From assembly GCA_029051445.1 (NCBI GenBank), contig JAIDKP010000441.1:1-6780 (forward strand): a stretch of 6,780 nt of DNA, read 5' to 3'. This DNA comes from Muribaculaceae bacterium. Its GTDB lineage: Bacteria; Bacteroidota; Bacteroidia; Bacteroidales; Muribaculaceae. A program made the position numbers and the translations under genes. Below the pieces are notes generated by a model. The model saw nothing but the letters and a program-made list of their open reading frames with translations. It had not been told where the DNA came from and made no database searches. Position 1 is the first letter of the stretch, and every line of letters begins with the position of its first letter. Below are positions 1 through 4,311 of the stretch, piece after piece.

Positions 1-59
1 AAACAAGAGAAATGTAATGATTTTTGGATGATATTTTAGATAAAAAAGTTGGGAAAACA

Positions 60-91
60 TTTGGACGTTATAAAAAAGGTGTGTATCTTTG
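60..91 (+). promoter_or_regulatory. Bacteroidetes-type promoter of the tRNA-Asp gene
   Basis: TTTG at 60-63 is followed after 20 nt by TATCTTTG at 84-91. This matches the known Bacteroidetes primary-sigma promoter (-33 TTTG, 19-21 nt, -7 TAnnTTTG) at every defined base and with correct spacing. Transcription would begin a few bases after 91, about 65 nt upstream of the mature tRNA. It is the clearest phylum marker in the window. Confidence 0.85.
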
Positions 92-106
92 CACTCACAA
101 ACGGAT

Positions 107-144
107 GACATGGGAGCATGTCGAATTCGTGAGACGAAAGTCTT
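107..144 (+). other. Two small hairpins in the tRNA-Asp 5' leader
   Basis: The leader between the predicted transcription start and the mature tRNA contains two perfect inverted repeats. GACATG (107-112) pairs with CATGTC (117-122) across a GGAG loop. AGAC (132-135) pairs with GTCT (140-143) across a GAAA loop, a GNRA-type tetraloop, with a possible extra G-U pair at 131/144. They could help leader folding or 5' processing. The stems are short and chance is not excluded. Confidence 0.4.
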
Positions 145-161
145 GAATAATAGATCTCAAT

Positions 162-235
162 GGTGCGGTAGTTCAGTTGGTTAGAATATCGGCCTGTCAC
201 GCCGGGGGTCGCGGGTTCGAGTCCCGTCCGCACCG
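162..235 (+). tRNA. tRNA-Asp (anticodon GTC)
   Basis: The 74-nt sequence folds as a complete cloverleaf. The acceptor stem GGTGCGG (162-168) pairs with CCGCACC (228-234), with discriminator G at 235. The anticodon stem is 189-193/201-205 (one U-G pair) with loop CTGTCAC and anticodon GTC at 196-198, which reads the aspartate codons GAC and GAU. The T arm is 211-215/223-227 with loop TTCGAGT. The CCA end is not encoded, since CAG follows the discriminator, so it must be added after transcription. The gene is flanked by its own promoter and terminator, so it is probably a monocistronic tRNA unit. Confidence 0.97.
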
Positions 236-248
236 CAGGAGAGAGAGG

Positions 249-302
249 AGAATGAGTAAAGCAAACAGCCTTGTGCAGTTGCTATACTCATTCTTTTTTT
301 TT
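249..302 (+). terminator. Intrinsic terminator of the tRNA-Asp unit
   Basis: GAATGAGTA (250-258) pairs perfectly with TACTCATTC (285-293), with an A-T extension at 249/294. An inner GCAA (261-264) pairs with TTGC (279-282). The stem is followed by an uninterrupted T run at 294-302. This is a canonical Rho-independent terminator on the + strand, 14 nt past the tRNA. Confidence 0.88.
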
Positions 303-335
303 GTTGTATGTCGTGGAGGGTAGTTTGTAGCGTGG

Positions 336-381
336 GATTACATCGCCTCTCCGAGGCTCTATGTTTGTAGTGGATAGCCCC
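336..381 (+). repeat. Leading partial repeat, short-form B module
   Basis: ATTACATCGCCTCTCCGAGGC (338-357 plus flank) closely matches the segment at 1053-1073 in unit 3. It includes the hairpin GCCTC-TCC-GAGGC (345-357). In unit 3 this segment leads into the 92-nt module C. Here it is followed by about 24 degenerate bases and then by module A of unit 1. It therefore looks like the eroded or deleted edge of a further unit. No gene is supported here. Confidence 0.6.
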
Positions 382-701
382 CAGGCTCCCGTTCGGTCGC
401 CAGGGGTTTACGATAACGACGCGCCTCCTGGCGCTCATGGTTTGGTGTGTGGGTTCGAATGTGACAGCCTCCGCCCATATAACCTCGCGGGTGTGTATAT
501 GACCTCTCCGAGGCCGTGCTTGATCAAGATGTTGCAACCCCACACCTTCGCGCTTGTCGCGCTCGATGTGGGGCTTGGCATTATTATCCGTCTTCGACGG
601 ATGTGGGCGTGTGATAGAGAAGCCCGTTACACGGGCTTTTTGGTGGGTTTACTTTCGCACGCCTCTACGCCTGCGGGTGGTATGCGGATGGGGTGCAGCC
701 T
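382..701 (+). repeat. Modular non-coding repeat, unit 1 (320 bp, complete)
   Basis: This is the fullest copy in the array. Its order is as follows. Module A carries the CAGGCTCCC anchor (382-390) and the hairpin GCGCC-TCCT-GGCGC (421-434). Module B (460-519) ends in CCTC-TCC-GAGG (503-513). Module C (520-611) has the palindrome TTGATCAA (520-527), the stem CCCCACA/TGTGGGG (538-544/567-573) and the hairpin ATCCGTC-TTC-GACGGAT (586-602). Module D (612-651) carries the terminator-like hairpin. Module E (652-701) follows. Module B matches unit 2 at 58 of 60 bases and module E (652-710) at 58 of 59. Reading frames in it exist only because the GC-rich sequence has few stops. I see no start signal or recognisable protein. 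It could be a mosaic of palindromic elements or a structured RNA repeat; its function is unknown. Confidence 0.8.
619..641 (+). terminator. Terminator-like hairpin in repeat unit 1
   Basis: AGCCCGT (621-627) pairs with ACGGGCT (631-637) across a TAC loop and runs into TTTTT (637-641). The A620/T638 pair could extend the stem. It has the form of a Rho-independent terminator for + strand transcription. No gene or clear promoter lies just upstream, so it would either end transcription from within the array or simply be one of the repeat's palindromes. Confidence 0.5.
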
Positions 702-980
702 CAGGCTCCCTCCCGTGCGGTCGCCCGGGGTTTACAATGACGGCGCGCCTCCCGGCGCTCATTGTTTGTGGGTTTAAATGTGACAGCCTCCGCCCATATA
801 ACCTCGCGGGTGTGTATATGACCTCTCCGAGGCCGCACTTGATCAAAACGTTGCAACCCCACACCTTCGCGCTTGTTGCGCTCGATGTGGGGCTTGGCAT
901 TATTTTCCGTCTTCGACGGATGTGGGTGTGCTTTCGCACGCCTCTACGCCTGCGGGTGGTATGCGGATGGGGTGCAGCCC
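702..980 (+). repeat. Modular non-coding repeat, unit 2 (279 bp, lacks module D)
   Basis: The anchor is at 702-710 and the module A hairpin GCGCC-TCCC-GGCGC at 745-758. In this copy only, an outer stem ACAATGA/TCATTGT (734-740/759-765) encloses that hairpin. Module B is at 779-838 and module C at 839-930, with TTGATCAA at 839-846 and the long stem at 857-863/886-892. Module E starts directly at 931. The 40 nt corresponding to 612-651 of unit 1, which contain the terminator-like hairpin, are cleanly missing at the 930/931 junction. Module C differs from unit 1 at 5 of 92 positions and none of the changes lie in the seven-base stem arms. Confidence 0.8.
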
Positions 981-1240
981 CAGGCTCCCATGCGGTCGCC
1001 CGGGGGTTACGATAACGGCGCGCCTCCCGGCGCTCATTGTTTGGTGTGTAGGCTTACATCGCCTCTCCGAGGCCACACTTGATCAAAACGTTGCAACCCC
1101 ACACCTTCGCGCTTGTCGCGCTCGATGTGGGGCTTGGTATTATCATCCGTCTTCGACGAATGTGGGCGTGTGATAGAGGAGCCCGTGTAACGGGCTTTTT
1201 GGTGGGCTTACTTTCGCACGCTCCTACTGTTTGCGGGTTT
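981..1240 (+). repeat. Modular non-coding repeat, unit 3 (short B, degenerate 3' end)
   Basis: The anchor is at 981-989 and the module A hairpin GCGCC-TCCC-GGCGC at 1020-1033. A short-form B module (about 1051-1073, GCCTC-TCC-GAGGC at 1061-1073) replaces most of the 60-bp B found in units 1 and 2. Module C is at 1079-1170 (TTGATCAA 1079-1086; stem 1097-1103/1126-1132). Module D carries the terminator-like hairpin, and module E decays after about 1220. The repeat signal is lost near 1240. Module C differs from unit 1 at 5 of 92 and from unit 2 at 6 of 92 positions. Confidence 0.75.
1178..1200 (+). terminator. Terminator-like hairpin in repeat unit 3
   Basis: AGCCCGT (1180-1186) pairs with ACGGGCT (1190-1196) across a GTA loop, followed by TTTTT (1196-1200). 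The stem is identical to the copy in unit 1, but the loop is GTA instead of TAC, which makes the hairpin the exact reverse complement of the earlier one. The T run is still on the + strand side. Confidence 0.5.
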
Positions 1241-1375
1241 GTGGGCATGAGTTCGTTGGGCTGCGGCTTATCATATGTGATGCAAATTAAGATGGATGTA
1301 CAAGTAGTACGTCTCTCTATTTCTGACCGGCGCTATGGCTGTAGTAGTTGCTTTAGGTTGGTTTAGGGGATGGTG

Positions 1376-1407
1376 CTTGTGGATGTCGCGAAGTTGCCGT
1401 ATATTAG
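1376..1407 (+). promoter_or_regulatory. Candidate promoter for the esterase gene
   Basis: CTTG (1376-1379), then 20 nt, then TATATTAG (1400-1407) resembles the Bacteroidetes TTTG/TAnnTTTG promoter with one mismatch in each box. Transcription would start near 1412, giving a leader of about 40 nt before the ATG at 1455. No better match was seen between 1240 and 1454. The rest of that spacer shows nothing recognisable. Confidence 0.3.
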
Positions 1408-1454
1408 CGTTATGACGATGTGCAATGTTAGCCAACTAATCACATTAACGAGAT

Positions 1455-2318
1455 ATGAGGAAAATTTTTTGTTTAACGTCTTTGCTTGTTCTGATGAGTA
1501 TTGCAGCACAATCCAAGGTGATAGAAATCGATCTTTGGCCCAACGGTGCTCCAAATGAGAGTGGTCTTTCGGGGCCAGAGGAGCTGTCGGGGCTTTGTGT
1601 GAATAATGTGTCGCATGCGGTTCTCTATGTTTATCCGGCAGAGAATCCTAACGGTACGGCGATTGTGATGTGTCCCGGAGGTGCTTATGCAGGTCTTGCC
1701 ATGGCTCACGAGGGGACGGATATGGCTGACTGGCTCAATGCGCAGGGTGTAACTCTGGCTGTGTTGAAGTACAGGCTGCCTAACGGGCATGACGATGTGC
1801 CGCTGTCGGATGCGGAGCAGGCGATGCGTATCATGCGCTCGCGTGCGTCGGAATGGGGAGTGAACCGTAATTCGATAGGTATTGCCGGGGCTTCGGCCGG
1901 CGGTCATCTGGCGACTACGCTGGCCACTCATTATTCATCGACTGAGACGCGTCCTGATTTTCAGGTGTTATTTTATCCTGTTGTGACGACAGAGAAGGGT
2001 GTCACGCATCAAGGGTCGATCGATAATCTGTGTGGAAAGGCCGCTACCGAAGAGCAGATGCAGAGGTTCAGCAATGAGCTTCAGGTTACGCCTGATACTC
2101 CCAAGGCGTTTATAATGGTATCGGCTGATGATCGTGCCGTGCCTGTCGCCAACAGTCTGAGGTATTTTGATGCTCTGACGCGTAACGGAGTCATCTCGTC
2201 GCTGCATGTGTATCCGACCGGTGATCATGGATGGGGATTCAAAGACACGTTCCCTTATAAGGATCTATGGAAGGCTGAGCTAGAGGAGTGGCTGCGCCGT
2301 GAGGTGACGGGCCGCTGA
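1455..2318 (+). CDS. Secreted alpha/beta-hydrolase esterase (acetyl-xylan-esterase-like)
   Basis: This 287-residue protein starts with a short basic segment, a hydrophobic core and Ala-Ala-Gln-Ser at residues 17-20, a signal peptide for export to the periplasm. The mature part is a single alpha/beta-hydrolase domain. It has an oxyanion-loop motif CPGGAY (73-78, a variant of HGG), the nucleophile elbow GASAGG (145-150, Ser147), a probable acid Asp226 in SADDRAVP, and His258 in TGDHGWGF. Together these give a complete Ser-Asp-His triad. Relatives in Bacteroidetes are often annotated as acetyl xylan esterases or BD-FAE-type carboxylesterases that remove acyl groups from polysaccharides. The substrate here is inference, because no glycoside hydrolase or SusC/D genes are next to it. 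The ATG at 1455 is chosen because it gives the full signal peptide; no Shine-Dalgarno is evident, as is usual for the phylum. It appears to be monocistronic, ending at the hairpin 28 nt past the stop. Confidence 0.9.
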   Translation: MRKIFCLTSLLVLMSIAAQSKVIEIDLWPNGAPNESGLSGPEELSGLCVNNVSHAVLYVYPAENPNGTAIVMCPGGAYAGLAMAHEGTDMADWLNAQGVTLAVLKYRLPNGHDDVPLSDAEQAMRIMRSRASEWGVNRNSIGIAGASAGGHLATTLATHYSSTETRPDFQVLFYPVVTTEKGVTHQGSIDNLCGKAATEEQMQRFSNELQVTPDTPKAFIMVSADDRAVPVANSLRYFDALTRNGVISSLHVYPTGDHGWGFKDTFPYKDLWKAELEEWLRREVTGR

Positions 2319-2345
2319 AGTCAGAACAGCCTTTTGAATAATAAA

Positions 2346-2385
2346 CGGACCGACTCCGAAAAACAGGAGCCGGTCCGCGGTTTTT
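2346..2385. terminator. Terminator between convergent genes, probably bidirectional
   Basis: The left arm (2346-2357) and right arm (2366-2377) pair at 11 of 12 positions, with one A-C mismatch (2353/2370) and an 8-nt loop. On the + strand the stem is followed by CGG and then TTTTT (2381-2385), ending the esterase transcript. On the minus strand the stem is followed by TTTATTATT, a weaker but usable U-rich tract, which could end the apbE-phosphodiesterase transcript whose stop is at 2405. Confidence 0.8.
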
Positions 2386-2404
2386 GATCAGGTATTAAAA
2401 GACT

Positions 2405-3169
2405 TTATTTCTTTCCAGCGAGTACCTGTTGCAGGAGTTCGGGCTCGTTGGTTGTGATGAAGTCGACATTCATGTCGATGAGTTTCTTCATGTCTTCGAT
2501 CTTGTCGACCGTCCATACGTTTACCATAAGGCCAAGATCGTGAGCCTGCTGTACCCACTCAGGGTGCTTGTAGATGACGTTGTAGTGGTAGTCGGCACCG
2601 TCCAGGCCAAGGGCTTTGAGTTTCTTGGGTGTGAGGTCGCCGTCGAGATAGTAGACGGGAACATGGGGAGGCAGTGCTTTCTTGAACGCAATGCATGCGT
2701 TGATAGAGAATGCTATGATGTCGGTGCGGTCGATCAGATGGTAGTATCTGAGCGCATCAACTATTTTTGCCACGGCCTCGTCTTCGCGTACGAGTGACGG
2801 GAGTGATTTCATCTCAAGCACAAGGCGTGTGTCGCCTGGGGTTGCTGCTACTGTCGCGAGGTATTTGTCGAGCGATGGAAGGTTCTCGCCATTGTCGAGA
2901 ATAACGGCTGTCGCCTCGTTGAATGTGGCGTTTACCATGTTCACGCCTTTGAATGTCTGATCGTGATTTACAACGAGTCCGCCATCGGCGTTCATCCACA
3001 CGTCCATCTCAGATCCGTAGACGCCGACAGAGTCGGCTTTCTGCCATGACGCGATTGAATTTTGTGCGGATCCGGCAGTGCGCCAATGTCCTCTGTGTGC
3101 TACAATCTTTGGCTGTGCCACGGCGGTCAGCCCGATCAGCGCCGCTGCTATAAATGCTGCAATTTTCAT
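2405..3169 (-). CDS. Secreted glycerophosphodiester phosphodiesterase
   Basis: The 254-residue protein belongs to the GDPD family, which hydrolyses glycerophosphodiesters to sn-glycerol 3-phosphate and the free alcohol in a metal-dependent TIM barrel. A signal peptide covers about residues 1-18 (Ala-Val-Ala before Gln-Pro), so it should act in the periplasm. Family residues are all visible. AHRGHW (24-29) holds the first catalytic His25. Glu54 and Asp56 in SEMDVW are metal ligands. His69 in VVNHD is the second catalytic histidine, and Glu119 with Lys121 sits in LEMK. NVWTV (217-221) and FITTNEP (237-243) are the usual C-terminal barrel motifs. The length is normal for a single-domain enzyme. 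It lies 34 nt downstream of apbE on the same strand with no terminator between them, so co-transcription is likely. Bacterial homologues are called GlpQ or UgpQ, but orthology to either is not established, so no symbol is given. Confidence 0.93.
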   Translation of the reverse strand: MKIAAFIAAALIGLTAVAQPKIVAHRGHWRTAGSAQNSIASWQKADSVGVYGSEMDVWMNADGGLVVNHDQTFKGVNMVNATFNEATAVILDNGENLPSLDKYLATVAATPGDTRLVLEMKSLPSLVREDEAVAKIVDALRYYHLIDRTDIIAFSINACIAFKKALPPHVPVYYLDGDLTPKKLKALGLDGADYHYNVIYKHPEWVQQAHDLGLMVNVWTVDKIEDMKKLIDMNVDFITTNEPELLQQVLAGKK

Positions 3170-3203
3170 GATAAGTTTATTGGTTGTAGTTTTCTGTTGC
3201 TGA

Positions 3204-4214
3204 TTATTGTTGTGTTGGCGGGAATCCCGGCGAAGTCAATATTTTCCATTGCATTCCTGAGGTTGTCGAGTCGGCGGGTGTGACGAGCATGATTTCTATG
3301 CTGTCGAGATGTGCCGCCATATCGAGTGCGCGGTTGCTTCCGAGCACCATGCAGGCAGTTGCGAGGCCGTCGGCTGTCGCTGCATCTGGAGCGATAACGG
3401 TCGCGCTAAGCACGTCGGAGATAACCGGTCGGCCTGTGACGGGGCTTATGGTGTGTCCGTAGCGGTTTCCAAGGCTGTCGCTGCGGTAGTTGCGATAGTT
3501 GCCTGATGTCGCTATGCCGCAGTCGGTCAGTTCTATTTTCAGAAGCCGCTCATGTGTGTCGGTGTTGTTTTCTATCGGTGCATCGACCTGGAGTATCCAT
3601 GGTGTTCCGCGTGGGCTGGAGCCGTGAAGCGCAAGGTCGCCTCCAATTTCGACCATGCAGTCGGTCGCTCCGTTGCGTTGAAGCATTCCGGCGATTTCAT
3701 CGGCTGCAAATCCTTTTCCTATCGCTCCGAAGTTAAATGTGGTTTTGTCGCTTTTTTTTGAGATTCGTCCGTCGGCGGTTATGGCACACCGGGTTATGCC
3801 GACAGAGGCAAGTGCGGAATCTATCTGTGAGTCGGTTGGGGTGCAACTGCTGTGGTTGCTTCCAAATCCCCACAGTTCGACAAGCGGACCTATTGTCGGA
3901 TCGAAGGCTCCGCCGGTCATTGCAGATGTTGTGTATGACTTTTCAAAGATGCGACGCAATATGCTGTCTGCGATAATGTCGTCGCCACGGTTTACCGCAG
4001 AAACCGGACTCTGTGGATTGAAAATCGAAAGGCAACTCTCTATGAGTTGCAGATGTGATGCGATTGAATCGCCCAGATCGGTCTGTGATCTGTAGATGAT
4101 GTTGCATGCTGTTCCGCATGTGAAAGCGTGATATTCGCGCCACTTGTAGCTACTGCATGACGCGGCAGCTACAAGTGCGTAAAATATCATGATCAGCTTT
4201 AACGCGGCTTTCAT
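3204..4214 (-). CDS. apbE: FAD:protein FMN transferase, ApbE family lipoprotein
   Basis: ApbE enzymes use FAD to attach FMN covalently to a Ser or Thr of extracytoplasmic redox proteins, such as Nqr/Rnf subunits and FMN-binding-domain proteins. This 336-residue protein begins with a signal ending in ALVAAASC. Cys20 is the likely lipidated residue, so it should be anchored in an envelope membrane facing the periplasm. Family motifs appear in order: GGAFDPTIGPLVELWGFG (101-118), GAIGKGFAADE (163-173), VEIGGDL (188-194), ATSGNYRNYR (235-244), HTISPVTGRP (254-263), and the Mg-binding ADGLAT segment (281-286; Asp282, Thr286). The length is normal and the domain complete. The ATG at 4214 gives a proper lysine-containing lipoprotein signal. 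A later Met (residue 9) would leave the signal too short and uncharged. It sits 97 nt downstream of the TonB-dependent receptor and 34 nt upstream of the phosphodiesterase. No flavinylation substrate is visible in the window. Confidence 0.94.
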   Translation of the reverse strand: MKAALKLIMIFYALVAAASCSSYKWREYHAFTCGTACNIIYRSQTDLGDSIASHLQLIESCLSIFNPQSPVSAVNRGDDIIADSILRRIFEKSYTTSAMTGGAFDPTIGPLVELWGFGSNHSSCTPTDSQIDSALASVGITRCAITADGRISKKSDKTTFNFGAIGKGFAADEIAGMLQRNGATDCMVEIGGDLALHGSSPRGTPWILQVDAPIENNTDTHERLLKIELTDCGIATSGNYRNYRSDSLGNRYGHTISPVTGRPVISDVLSATVIAPDAATADGLATACMVLGSNRALDMAAHLDSIEIMLVTPADSTTSGMQWKILTSPGFPPTQQ

Positions 4215-4218
4215 TCCA

Positions 4219-4249
4219 CAAATTTAATTTATTAAATTGTAAAACGAAA
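4219..4249 (-). promoter_or_regulatory. Candidate apbE promoter very close to the start codon
   Basis: On the minus strand TTTC (4249-4246), then 19 nt, then TAAATTTG (4226-4219) matches the Bacteroidetes promoter with a perfect -7 box and one mismatch in the -33 box. The -7 box ends only 4 nt before the ATG (4214-4212). If it is used, the transcript would be leaderless or nearly so. Alternatively the box is a chance match in AT-rich spacer and apbE is read from the receptor promoter. Confidence 0.4.
4221..4238. promoter_or_regulatory. 18-bp AT palindrome overlapping the candidate apbE -7 box
   Basis: AATTTAAT (4221-4228) and ATTAAATT (4231-4238) are perfect inverted repeats separated by TT. 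The left arm overlaps the candidate -7 element (4219-4226). This would suit an operator for a dimeric repressor, but AT-only palindromes arise easily by chance. The T run expected of a terminator is not present. Confidence 0.35.
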
Positions 4250-4311
4250 CAGGTGGAATGAAATTGTGCCACGAAAATTATTACTTTCTGTGCGAAAGAT
4301 ATGTACTCGCG

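Noticed and set aside
324..367. Possible promoter with TATGTTTG (360-367) at the start of the array
   Set aside because: The -7 match is perfect but the only upstream TTTG (324-327) is 32 nt away, far from the 19-21 nt needed.
449..462. GGTTCGAAT resembling a tRNA T-loop in unit 1
   Set aside because: No matching acceptor or anticodon stems nearby, and unit 2 reads GGTTTAAAT, so the match is not kept.
181..543. Minus-strand frame ending in GADGTRTRDPRRDRP
   Set aside because: That peptide is the well-known artefact of translating tRNA-Asp antisense; the rest of the frame runs across the terminator and repeats.
336..1240. CRISPR array
   Set aside because: Units are 240-320 bp, imperfect and without regular short spacers; no cas genes.
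649..1248. Minus-strand frames with Arg-rich peptides (HIRRRR...PSPTSSATSAKVWG)
   Set aside because: They repeat because the DNA repeats; no frame preservation between units and no ribosome-binding or promoter context.
1318..1325. TATTTCTG as a -7 box for the esterase gene
   Set aside because: One mismatch and no TTTG-like element 19-21 nt upstream; the pair at 1376-1407 fits better.
361..1366. Several overlapping open frames on the + strand through the repeat array, including similar peptides (HTFALVALDVGLG...) from units 1 and 3
   Set aside because: The region is open in many frames because it is GC-rich with few stops. The 40-nt loss in unit 2 shifts the frame, differences between copies are split about evenly between silent and replacing, and no start signal or known domain is seen.
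4252..4271. GTGG...CCAC inverted repeat in the receptor-apbE gap
   Set aside because: Only four base pairs with a 12-nt unpaired interior; not distinguishable from chance and no T run for a terminator.
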